From an uncultured Pirellulaceae bacterium (lineage in GTDB: Bacteria > Planctomycetota > Planctomycetia > Pirellulales > Pirellulaceae), in contig CALDYR010000003.1 in assembly GCA_937944405.1 (NCBI GenBank), positions 26,633 through 90,632 of the forward strand: DNA of 64,000 nt, written 5' to 3'. A program made the position numbers and the translations under genes. The notes below the pieces were generated by a model, which was given only the letters and a program-made list of their open reading frames with translations, did no database searches and was not told the origin of the DNA. Within the stretch, counting starts at the first letter, position 1, and each line of letters begins with the position of its first letter. Positions 26,771 to 35,591 of the stretch are shown in pieces.

Positions 26771-28560
26771 ACCAGTTCATCATCGGTATCGATTTAGGGA
26801 CAACCAATAATGTGCTCGCGTTTTGCGAATCTCATCAAACAAACGACACCACTGACGTGCAGTTGCTGAAGATTCCGCAATTAGTTGCCGCCCACACGGT
26901 GGAAGCTAAATCTGCGTTGCCGTCGTTTTCTTATCTGGCCGCCGAAGCCGAAACCACCGGCGGTGCGCTGGATCTGCCGTGGGCTGAGGGACGTAATTTC
27001 GCCACCGGAGAATTCGCTAGATCCAAAGGGGCCGATACGCCCGACCGGACGATCGGCGCTTCCAAGAGTTGGCTGTGTCATAACAAAGTCGATCGGCGCG
27101 CGCCGATTTTGCCTTGGAATGCCGATGGCGACGTCGGGAAGATATCACCCGTTGCTGCGGCGCAGCAGTATCTCGAACACTTGGTCGCGGCGTGGCATGC
27201 GCGATTTCCCGAGTCTCCAATTTCCGATCAACACGTAGTGCTAACGGTGCCGGCATCGTTCGATCCTGTCGCGCGGGAACTAACGCGCGAAGCCGCAATC
27301 GCTGCTGGTTTACCGCCGCACTTTGTATTGCTTGAAGAACCTCAAGCCGCACTTTACGCGTGGCTTAATCAGCAGGGCGATCAGTGGCGAAAAACCCTCC
27401 AAGTGGGGCAGTCAGTTTTGGTTTGTGACGTCGGCGGCGGCACCACAGATTTGACCTTGATCGCGGTCGATCAAAACGACGGGGAACTTGAACTGCGGCG
27501 AGTCGCGGTCGGGGAGCATTTATTGGTTGGTGGCGATAACATGGATCTATCGGCGGCCTATTTTGTGTCCGGTAAGCTTTCAGAACAAGGCTCAACGCTT
27601 GACCCGTGGCAGTCGGTTTCTCTGTGGCACAGTTGCCGGGCAGCGAAAGAGGCACTTTTGACCGATGACGGACCTGCAACCCACACCATCACCGTGCTCG
27701 GACGTGGCAGTAAGCTGATCGGATCGACGGTGTCGGTCGAAATCAACAAAGAAGAAATTGCCGGCCTGGTGCTCGATGGTTTCTTTCCAAAATGCCATTT
27801 GACCGATCGTCCAGTCCGGCAGCCGGCATCTGGTTTTCAAGAGATCGGTTTGCCGTACGAATCCGATCCCGGCATCACTCGGCACATCGCGGCATTCGTT
27901 GGCTCCCATTGCACGGGAGAAAATGATTCGGTTTCGATGCCAAATTATGTCTTGTTCAACGGGGGCGTGTTTAAAGCCAACGGGCTCAAGCAGCGGATGC
28001 TGGAGGTGATGTCCACTTGGTCTGGAGATCAAGACGTCCAAGAACTTAGCGGGGGAAGCGCGCTTGATTATGCGGTGGCCAAGGGCGCATGCTTTTACGG
28101 ATTCAATCAACAGTCCGGAGGTCTGCGCATTCGTGGCGGCGTCGGTCGGTCTTACTATGTGGGCATCGAAACTGCGGGGCTGGCGATTCCCGGTGCCCCC
28201 CGTCCGATGAAGGCGTTGTGTGTCGTCCCATTTGGGATGGAAGAAGGTACCGAAGTATCTGTGCCCTCGGGAGAATTCGCTTTGGTCGTTGGGCAACCGG
28301 CTCAGTTTCGTTTCTTCAGTTCTAACACCCGCAAAGAAGACCAACCGGGAAAACTGCTTGACCGTTGGACCGAAGAAGAACTGGCGGAAACCGACCCATT
28401 AGTTGCGACATTGAATTTGGAAGATTCCGATGAAACCTTCGTGCCGGTAAAATTCCGTTCAAAGATTACCGAACTTGGAATGTTCGAACTGTGGTGTGAG
28501 ACTGGCGAATCTGAGCAAGCCAAACGCTGGAAGCTTGAGTTCAACGTGCGTGAAAATTAG
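26767..28560 (+). CDS. Hsp70-family (DnaK-like) ATPase
   Basis: The nucleotide-binding domain is well preserved: phosphate 1 loop IGIDLGTTNNVLAF, connect 1 LTVPASFDPVARELTREAA, LLEEPQAALYAW and phosphate 2 VCDVGGGTTDLTLI. The substrate-binding domain and lid of true DnaK are replaced by a shorter, different C-terminal region containing a strand-rich stretch (PFGMEEGTEVSVP, FRFFSSNTRKEDQ). The protein is 597 residues. It overlaps DUF2760 by 4 bp and precedes a second, longer Hsp70-like gene by 130 bp. It is more likely a specialised member of the Hsp70 superfamily than the housekeeping chaperone. Confidence 0.88.
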   Translation: MNQFIIGIDLGTTNNVLAFCESHQTNDTTDVQLLKIPQLVAAHTVEAKSALPSFSYLAAEAETTGGALDLPWAEGRNFATGEFARSKGADTPDRTIGASKSWLCHNKVDRRAPILPWNADGDVGKISPVAAAQQYLEHLVAAWHARFPESPISDQHVVLTVPASFDPVARELTREAAIAAGLPPHFVLLEEPQAALYAWLNQQGDQWRKTLQVGQSVLVCDVGGGTTDLTLIAVDQNDGELELRRVAVGEHLLVGGDNMDLSAAYFVSGKLSEQGSTLDPWQSVSLWHSCRAAKEALLTDDGPATHTITVLGRGSKLIGSTVSVEINKEEIAGLVLDGFFPKCHLTDRPVRQPASGFQEIGLPYESDPGITRHIAAFVGSHCTGENDSVSMPNYVLFNGGVFKANGLKQRMLEVMSTWSGDQDVQELSGGSALDYAVAKGACFYGFNQQSGGLRIRGGVGRSYYVGIETAGLAIPGAPRPMKALCVVPFGMEEGTEVSVPSGEFALVVGQPAQFRFFSSNTRKEDQPGKLLDRWTEEELAETDPLVATLNLEDSDETFVPVKFRSKITELGMFELWCETGESEQAKRWKLEFNVREN

Positions 28561-28689
28561 CCACCTTGAGTCGGTGAGGCGCGGTTTGACGATCCTCGGT
28601 TTTAGTTCCCAACCATTCCAGCAGCAAAGTTGGCGCCTAGTGTTATCGCCACTCTTTATTATTTATTAAACAATTTTTAAAAATCTACC

Positions 28690-31527
28690 GTGACTTCTTC
28701 CAACGAAAATTTCGACCCGTTAGTCGATTCTTTACCCAGTCGTTTCGTCGTTGGAATTGACTTAGGTACTACCAATTCTGCTGTTACCTACATTGATACC
28801 CAGCGATCTGATTGGGAGATCGGCGTGCTGTCGATGCCGCAATTGGTTGCCGTGGGTGAATTAGAATCGTTGGACACCCTGCCATCGTTTTATTACCAAC
28901 CGGCGGTGGCGAGCGAAACTGATTCTTTCGCGTTGCCGTGGGATAAGAAATCGCCTCGGTTCTGCGTGGGAGCCTATGCGCGCGATGAAACAGCGATAAC
29001 GTCGGGGCGCGGGATCGCGTCGGCCAAATCATGGCTGTGTCACGCGGCGGTGGACCGGACCGCTCCGTTGTTGCCATGGCAGGGGGCGGCAGATGTGAAA
29101 CGGCTTTCCCCGGTCGAAGTCTCCAGCAGCTACTTAAAACACATCCGTAAATCATGGAATCATCAATTTCCAGGCCACCCTTTGTCGGAACAGGATATCG
29201 TGCTGACGCTGCCAGCGTCTTTTGATGAAGTTGCTCGCGCGTTCACGATCCAAGCCGCTGCTGATGCTGGGCTGAAGCGTGTCGTGTTGATTGAGGAGCC
29301 ACAAGCCGCGTTCTACGCTTGGGTTTATAAGCACGCGAAAGATTGGGACGCCAAAATCTCTGTTGGGCAAAAGATTTTGGTCTGCGACATTGGTGGCGGC
29401 ACTACGGACTTCACCTTGATTCGTGTCCGCAAGTCCACCGGTGATCAGGAAGTTCAATTTCATCGCGTTGCGGTCGGCAATCACTTGATTCTGGGCGGCG
29501 ATAACTTAGATTTGGCCATCGCAAAATTCATCGAAAAAAAATTAGTGGGCGATGCCCATTTGTCACCAGCGCAATGGGACGTGTTGGTTGGAATCAGCCG
29601 CAACGTCAAAGAGAAGATGTTAGCGGCCGGCGACCGCCCTGCTGAATTTTCGGTCAGCCTACCTGGGATCGGTGCGCAGTTGATTGGCGGGAGTTTAACC
29701 ACTCAGGTTTCGCGCGCCGAAATTCAATCGTTGATTATTGATGGGTTTTTACCGGTCGTTGAACCGACGGAGAAACCGAAGACGCCTCAAAGCGGTTTTC
29801 AAGAGTTCGGGTTACCCTACGCCAGTGATTCAGCGATCACTCGGTATCTTGCTGATTTTTTAATGACGCATCGCAGCGCTGGAACCGATCAAGACGATGA
29901 TTCAGCCCATCCCGATGTTGTGCTGTTCAACGGCGGGTTTTTCGCGTCGCCGTTATTGCGTTCAACGGTGGTGGAACGCATCGAAGCTTGGTTTCGGGCA
30001 GGGCAGGGCGACGATTGGAGCCCTCAAGTTTTGGAAAACGATCGGCTCGATTTGGCCGTTGCGCGGGGGGCGGCGTATTACGGCATGGTGCGCCGTGATC
30101 AAGGCGTGCGCATCGCTGCCGCCCTGGCACGCAGTTACTACATCGGCGTTGGCGGTGGAAATGCGCTGTGCATCATGCCCGGAAGTGCGGAACCGGGGGA
30201 ATCGTTTACGCTCGATGAGAGGCAATTTTTGTTGACGATTTCTCAACCCGTCGAATTTCCTATTTACGTCTCCAGCGTTCGGTTGGCGGATAAGGTTGGG
30301 CAGGTCATTCCCTTGGACGAACAACAGCTACGACCGCTGCCGCCAATTCGAACGGTGCTGAAGGTTAAAAGCAAAAATGAAAAGCGCGACGTAGCGGTGA
30401 ATCTGCGGGTAGGGTTAACCGAAATCGGGACCATCGCGCTTTCCTGTCACGAGGTCGACAGTGAGCGCAGTTGGCGGTTGCAATTTGATGTCCGCAGCAC
30501 CACCCAAACCGACGTTATGGCTCATCAAGGAACTGGCGAAGTGGAGGGATTTGTGGACGACGCAACATGGAAGTCTTGCGCCGATGCGATCGCGCATGTT
30601 TTCCATACAGACGCCGATAGCCTCGATTTAGCCCCCAAAAAGTTGATGGAAACACTCAATACCATTTTGGACGCGCCGCGTGAGCAGTGGCCCATGTCCG
30701 TTTTGCGGCGGATTTGGGAGTCGCTGATGGAACACATGGAAGGAAGACGCAAGAGTGCATCGCATGAAGCGCGTTGGTTGAATTTGTTGGGGTTCTCTTT
30801 GCGTCCCGGATACGGCATGGCACTTGACGATTGGCGAGTCACCGAAACTTGGCGAAACGTGCGGAATAAATTAATACACCGTTCGCCTCAAGTCCAAACT
30901 CAAGCCCTGATCCTTTGGCGGCGTTTGAGCGGAGGTTTAACCGCCGGGCAGCAGGTCGCGATCGCGGCACCGTTGTTGGCCGCGTTACGGGCGTTCGCTA
31001 AACAAATGGCAGGCAAAACCGTCAAAGGCAACGCCGTTCCGATCAAACCCGAGGACTCCGTCGAGGTCTGGCGATTGTTGGGATCGCTTGAATTGCTACC
31101 AGTAAAAGACAAAATCGAACTGGGCGATTTGATACTAGCGCTGTGGAGTAGACCGAAACTCGCACCGGCACATGACGCGATGGCGTGGACGTTGGGTCGT
31201 TTAGGCCAGAGAGCGCCTCTAACCGAGGCCATTCAGTGTATCGTGGCAACTGACCAAGTTCAACGCTGGTTGGCGGTTTTAATCCAAGAAACCGATGCTT
31301 CACCATTGACTAAGTTGGCCGTGACGTTGATGGCGCGTAAGGTCAGTGATCGTTACCGAGACATTCAACCGTCAATTCGTGAAGACGTGATGGCGTGGTT
31401 GAGAAACCAAGACGCGGCTACTGCTTATCTTAACCTTGTTGAAGTCGGCGGTAGTTTTGACTACGAACAACGCGCCGAAGTATTTGGAGAATCGCTTCCC
31501 CCGGGATTACGTTTGTCGGTGCGATAG
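28690..31527 (+). CDS. Hsp70-family ATPase fused to C-terminal DUF3731
   Basis: The start is GTG at 28690. The first ~600 residues repeat the architecture of the preceding protein (VGIDLGTTNSAVTY, LTLPASFDEVARAFTIQAA, LIEEPQAAFYAW, CDIGGGTTDFTLI), so the two are paralogues, probably a tandem duplication followed by divergence. Residues ~620-945 form a helical DUF3731 region (TLNTILDAPREQWPMSVLRRIWESL, WLNLLGFSLRPGYGM). The 945-residue length fits this fusion family. The reaction is ATP hydrolysis; the client or target is unknown. Confidence 0.9.
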   Translation: MTSSNENFDPLVDSLPSRFVVGIDLGTTNSAVTYIDTQRSDWEIGVLSMPQLVAVGELESLDTLPSFYYQPAVASETDSFALPWDKKSPRFCVGAYARDETAITSGRGIASAKSWLCHAAVDRTAPLLPWQGAADVKRLSPVEVSSSYLKHIRKSWNHQFPGHPLSEQDIVLTLPASFDEVARAFTIQAAADAGLKRVVLIEEPQAAFYAWVYKHAKDWDAKISVGQKILVCDIGGGTTDFTLIRVRKSTGDQEVQFHRVAVGNHLILGGDNLDLAIAKFIEKKLVGDAHLSPAQWDVLVGISRNVKEKMLAAGDRPAEFSVSLPGIGAQLIGGSLTTQVSRAEIQSLIIDGFLPVVEPTEKPKTPQSGFQEFGLPYASDSAITRYLADFLMTHRSAGTDQDDDSAHPDVVLFNGGFFASPLLRSTVVERIEAWFRAGQGDDWSPQVLENDRLDLAVARGAAYYGMVRRDQGVRIAAALARSYYIGVGGGNALCIMPGSAEPGESFTLDERQFLLTISQPVEFPIYVSSVRLADKVGQVIPLDEQQLRPLPPIRTVLKVKSKNEKRDVAVNLRVGLTEIGTIALSCHEVDSERSWRLQFDVRSTTQTDVMAHQGTGEVEGFVDDATWKSCADAIAHVFHTDADSLDLAPKKLMETLNTILDAPREQWPMSVLRRIWESLMEHMEGRRKSASHEARWLNLLGFSLRPGYGMALDDWRVTETWRNVRNKLIHRSPQVQTQALILWRRLSGGLTAGQQVAIAAPLLAALRAFAKQMAGKTVKGNAVPIKPEDSVEVWRLLGSLELLPVKDKIELGDLILALWSRPKLAPAHDAMAWTLGRLGQRAPLTEAIQCIVATDQVQRWLAVLIQETDASPLTKLAVTLMARKVSDRYRDIQPSIREDVMAWLRNQDAATAYLNLVEVGGSFDYEQRAEVFGESLPPGLRLSVR

Positions 31528-32102
31528 CGTCGATCACATCGACACGAAAAAAAATTTTGGGTCCCTTCTTAACTACCGCTTCAATGCGGGCCGATAATGG
31601 CTTGGCAGCCTTCGTTGGGAGCGATGTTGTTGGCTCCGGATTGGGCGCCATCGGGCGATTATTAAAAAAATTTCAAATTTTGCTGACTGGGCGCTGACCC
31701 AAAAATCGCTGTCTAGGCTGTTGACGTAGGCATAGTCGCTCTGGTAAATTAGCGCGGTCCGGAGAGTGCAGTGTTTTGCGTAAGCCGTCAACAACCGTCG
31801 TGTTAGTTGTTGAAATCGGACGTCTGCCACATACTGCAATCAAATGGATAACAGTCCGATGAGGGCTGTTTGGGTTTGTTTGCTGCCGGTTAGGCGGCAC
31901 CTTTTCTTGTGGTTTGTTAGGTTTTGATTTGAGGAGTTGGACGTCTGGATTTAGGCCCGTCGCAAGCTGACCTAGGTCATGTGAATCGCCGGATCCATCG
32001 CTTCCCCACCTCGAGTTTTAGCTCTTGGCAAAACACCATTTATCGTATTTCGCATGCGTATTTTATTGCGAAGTCCACCTTTTTTCTTATGGAAGTTTCA
32101 AG
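31528..32102. other. Non-coding stretch between Hsp70 cluster and secreted protein
   Basis: About 575 bp with only short, poorly supported ORFs on either strand. I see no terminator with a clear T-run after the Hsp70-DUF3731 gene and no repeat. Confidence 0.45.
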
Positions 32103-32873
32103 ATGAATTTGTTTTCTAAGTTTCGTTTTGGTTTTGCGGCCTTGGCCGTTGCCGCGATGTTGACGACCACCATGTCTTCAGCAGTGGAAGCCCAATCTAA
32201 GGGTAAGAGTAATGGTAAAGGGGCACGGGAACGTGCTATTGGCTTCTTTGCCGACGGCACGCTGTCGTTGAGTGAATTAACGCGGGCCCAGCAGGCAGAG
32301 TTTGCTCCTGTCGTTTTAGCTCGCGTGGTTGCCGAAAGGGAGCGTGTCGGCCAAGAACTCGATGCGATTACGGAGGCCGGCCAGGAGCTAATTGATGCTG
32401 GCGCCTCGAAAGAGGATTTGGAACCACTTAGAGAAGCTGGCAAACTAGTGGCAAGAGAGCTCGTCACTACTGTTAACCTCGCTCACTTTTTGGCCGGCGA
32501 GGTTCTCTACGGTGGTGCTCGATCCCCTAAGAAAGCATTGTCAAACCGTCAGTTAGTTGCCTTGGGCCAATCCGTGAAAGTGACAGCAATCGAGCAGCAG
32601 TTTGACCTCGAAGATTTCGAGACCGATGTGTCGGCAGTGCTGGTAGCGGTTCCCCCGCAACAGGCTGCCAATATTTATCTTCTGACCAGCAGTAAATTTG
32701 ACATCGGTCGATTGGTCGGCGCTGCCGGTAAAGAAACCGTCTCTAATGTACTTTTCACTTTGAAGCTTGATCATAGGAGGGTTCTTCGGGGCAGTAACAA
32801 GAGAAACTTGGTAAACCACGCCCAGAGGTTCGTGACCCGCTTCCTCCGTCGAGAATTTGGACAGACCCCTTAG
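32103..32873 (+). CDS. Secreted protein of unknown function
   Basis: The start chosen is ATG 32103 (MNLFSKFRFGF), giving a good signal peptide with likely cleavage after VEAQ; the ORF-track start at 32025 would add 26 residues. The mature protein (~230 residues) starts with a basic SKGKSNGKGAR stretch, then is mostly helical with repeated charged segments (ITEAGQELIDAGASKEDLEPL). It contains no motif I recognise. It opens a run of exported-protein genes in a gene-sparse region. Confidence 0.65.
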   Translation: MNLFSKFRFGFAALAVAAMLTTTMSSAVEAQSKGKSNGKGARERAIGFFADGTLSLSELTRAQQAEFAPVVLARVVAERERVGQELDAITEAGQELIDAGASKEDLEPLREAGKLVARELVTTVNLAHFLAGEVLYGGARSPKKALSNRQLVALGQSVKVTAIEQQFDLEDFETDVSAVLVAVPPQQAANIYLLTSSKFDIGRLVGAAGKETVSNVLFTLKLDHRRVLRGSNKRNLVNHAQRFVTRFLRREFGQTP

Positions 32874-32959
32874 GCTTAATTTCTCGCCTTTGTTGGTTCG
32901 ACCGTAGTGCTGCTCAACTGTAAAACTGCTGGTCGTGCAAATGAAATTAGGGGGCACAG

Positions 32960-32984
32960 CGGCACGGAACTTTGGGCCGTGCCG
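32960..32984 (+). terminator. Hairpin downstream of the 32103 gene
   Basis: CGGCACGG / CCGTGCCG with a 9-nt loop, extended by GGGG/CCCC arms, ~85 bp after the stop. The following sequence is only moderately T-rich (catctctatt), so efficiency is unclear. Confidence 0.45.
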
Positions 32985-34240
32985 TTCCCCCATCTCTATT
33001 AGCAGCGGTTCACCTGCCTATTTGATTTGGGCTCTTTCGGTGTCACCCGTTATTCTTCGTCAGTGTGTCGCGCGAGATTTCTGTGTGGTTTGTTGGTTTG
33101 TTTCCGCCAAGCAAATTTTCCAACGCCAATTTTGGCGGACTCGCCGTCAGGGTAAATCTATGTTTTGCTCTGGTCATTAGCAAGTGTGACCATTGGCAGG
33201 CGCGTGAACGTTACTATTTCTTTCGTTCTTCCCCCGACTTTGTTGTTCCCAGTGCGCCAAGGCTTGCCTTTTGTGGTGGCTGTGGTGAGATTGGTCCGAA
33301 TTCCGTGAATTCACCCAACGGGAATTCGGACAAATCCTGTTACCGTTTCGGAGCTTGCCATGAAAATCCGAATCCGGGAAGATCGGTTTCTTTTAATGGG
33401 AGCATCGGAGCCTCGCTTGGGAAGCTCAAGTTAACCCTGCAGCGTTAGCGTCTCCCCCCGCAGTGTTTTTAATCTCGACGAACAAAGTTGTTCATTCACT
33501 TTGAGCTGCGCCCCATCTTTAGTAACGCTGGGGAAATCATTTGGAGATTGAGTTGACGACTCGTTTTTGTGGGCCTTTTTATATTTAACCGTTAACCGGC
33601 AGAAGTGAGTGTTTTTTTTAACGCCTCCAACACGTATGCGTGTCAGCTAACGATTACACGAAAGAAAATCGCTGCGTGAAAACGCCGAACTCATTAAGGC
33701 CGCGATCTCTAGTTGACCTCAACAATTCGTTTCAGAGAGGGGAGGGGAGAGCGGAGACTGGCTAATTATCTGGCCCCTGCGTCTACCATTGCTTGGAAAA
33801 GACGAGCTTTGGGCGCCACTTGGTTTGGCAAAGTTCCTTCCTTTATCCCCTCACGATCCCAACAGCCGCCTTCTAAGGTTTCTTTGAGGCTGGAGGATGG
33901 TTCAGGTTTCAGGTTAACGGAGAGAAGGTTTTCAACTTTACGTGGCCAAATGGTAGCTGAAAACACGTATTTACATTTATCGGGACAGTGACTTTTACTC
34001 TGGTCACGTAGACCTGACGGAAGGGATGGCCTTCTATTTGGGAATGTAATCAACAGACGTTGAACGGTTGGACGTCATCGGTCGACGTTAGGCGATCGAG
34101 TGCAGGCGACGTGCCGGGGATGGTTTTGTCGGCTTGTTGTTTTGAGTTCGCCTTTTTGGGACTGTTGTTTTTTTCATGGGTTGTTTTTTTGGTTACGAAA
34201 TAACTCTTCAACTTTTGTTAGACCTCAAAGGAAATGTTTT
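32985..34240. other. 1.2-kb gene-poor segment with repeat and relic sequence
   Basis: I can support no complete gene here. It contains a near-perfect inverted repeat at 33294-33331 (GTCCGAATTCCGT / ACGGGAATTCGGAC), a short stretch near 33389-33425 that reads VSFNGSIGASLGKL in one frame and resembles the N-terminus of the downstream PEP-CTERM protein (LSFSGTIGASAGTL), and the second copy of the dispersed repeat (33627-33710). It probably holds decayed gene remains. Confidence 0.4.
33627..33710 (+). repeat. Dispersed degenerate repeat, copy 2
   Basis: Aligns with 4553-4637 over ~84 bp with one gap (shared ccaacacgta, tgaaaac-ccg, cgcgat). Here it is ~530 bp upstream of the PEP-CTERM gene. It is non-coding in both places. 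Confidence 0.5.
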
Positions 34241-35032
34241 ATGAAACTTCACCGTATCATCGCCTTTGCAGTGGCGCTGTATTTTGCCCCTGCTATCGCC
34301 TTTTGTCAGGACACCACGTTATCTTTTAGCGGTACCATTGGGGCGTCGGCTGGGACTTTACGTGATTCCGGCGGCTTTAACGATGCTCCTTCAGCGCTCT
34401 CGGATCTTGAAGGGCAAGCTTTTTCATTCAACTTTAGTTACGATCCGGCATTGGCCGATTTGAACGTCCGGTCTGGTGTAGGGAATTTCGTGGGTCTATC
34501 CACCGCTGACGTTATGTTTGGTGCAAACACGCTGGGTTTGGTTAGTACTGGCGGAGCCAACGGCCAAATTGAAGTCAACAACGATGGGGAAGGCCGTCCT
34601 CTCGGTAGCATCGCTGATCGTTATTTCGTAACGCTTACTCCCAGTAATACGGTGCTGACTGACCCGGCGGGTGTCTTTGACGACTTCGATACTGTCCAAT
34701 TTCAATTGATTCTGGAAGACTCCAGTGGGAATCTTTTCGATAGCGATTCATTGGTCAATGACGCTTTTCTGTTGCAGGATTTGAGTAATTTCAATATCGC
34801 GTTGGCCAATTTTGAATTCCAAAACGCCGCGGGCACCGAAGGTGGAACATTGCTGGTTGATTTGCAAGACACCTCCGGAGGCCTTTTAAGCACCAGTCGG
34901 AGGGCTTTCGCGCTCAATACCTTCTTTCCTGGAAGCATCGTCGCGGTTCCTGAACCGTCTACCGGCGTTGCCTTTTTTGCCGTCGTGGGTTTGATGGCGG
35001 TGCGGCGGCGTCGACGAGCGTTTGCAGTGTAA
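34241..35032 (+). CDS. PEP-CTERM-sorted extracellular protein
   Basis: The start is ATG 34241 (MKLHRIIAFAVALYF) with AAAGGAAATG upstream; the ORF-track start at 34100 is too early. A signal peptide is followed by a beta-rich domain of ~210 residues starting DTTLSFSGTIGAS. The C-terminus is VPEPSTGVAFFAVVGLMAVRRRRR, the canonical PEP-CTERM motif, hydrophobic helix and arginine cluster processed by exosortase and found on exported proteins of biofilm-forming bacteria. No exosortase is in the window. A strong terminator follows. Confidence 0.85.
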   Translation: MKLHRIIAFAVALYFAPAIAFCQDTTLSFSGTIGASAGTLRDSGGFNDAPSALSDLEGQAFSFNFSYDPALADLNVRSGVGNFVGLSTADVMFGANTLGLVSTGGANGQIEVNNDGEGRPLGSIADRYFVTLTPSNTVLTDPAGVFDDFDTVQFQLILEDSSGNLFDSDSLVNDAFLLQDLSNFNIALANFEFQNAAGTEGGTLLVDLQDTSGGLLSTSRRAFALNTFFPGSIVAVPEPSTGVAFFAVVGLMAVRRRRRAFAV

Positions 35033-35103
35033 TGATGCAACATGCATCGGCTTATGTTTTCGTAGGGAATACGCAAAAAATCACGCATTAAGTCTGGCCC
35101 GTT

Positions 35104-35129
35104 CCCCGCCGCTGGCATCAGCGGCGGGG
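35104..35129 (+). terminator. Terminator after the PEP-CTERM gene
   Basis: A perfect 11-bp GC-rich stem CCCCGCCGCTG / CAGCGGCGGGG with a 4-nt loop is followed by ttgattgtgatt, ~70 bp after the stop codon. The region from 35130 to 35591 holds no supportable gene. Confidence 0.65.
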
Positions 35130-35591
35130 TTGATTGTGATTCGATAGCATTCAAGTTATTCGAGGCCCCCTTATTTTCGGCGCTGAAAAAAATGCAGGAG
35201 GCAATCGCATCGGGGCGAGAGCCAAGACGCAATGTGCGTTGCGTTTCCTTGGTTTTGGCTGCGTCCTGTCACCTTCCGGTTTACAATGCCCTCCCGGTTT
35301 TATTAAATGCGGGTGTGAGTCTGCCAATTTGTGTCGGCACGAAGAGATTGGCTTGGCTTGGGTTGGTTTAGAACGGTTGTTTGAGATAGATGACGAATAT
35401 CTTGGGTGGCCCGCTTCAAGCTTGTTTTGCTCCGTCCGTTAAGGCTGTTGGGCGTGCCTACATTTCGGTTTTTTTAGGGGGACTCCGGCCTGTTTGCGGG
35501 GTATGTTTTTCAGAATAAAAAGTGTGAAAAATTGAATTGCCGGGGCGCGATGTGAACTAAACTTTCAGTTTACCCACCTTTTTTTGAAAGC

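Noticed and set aside
33065-33448. Plus-strand ORF of 127 aa
   Set aside because: Composition and lack of domain features do not support it; only a short relic-like segment is of note.
35239-35442. Plus-strand ORF of 67 aa upstream of the sulfatase
   Set aside because: It shows no domain, no ribosome-binding site and unnatural composition.
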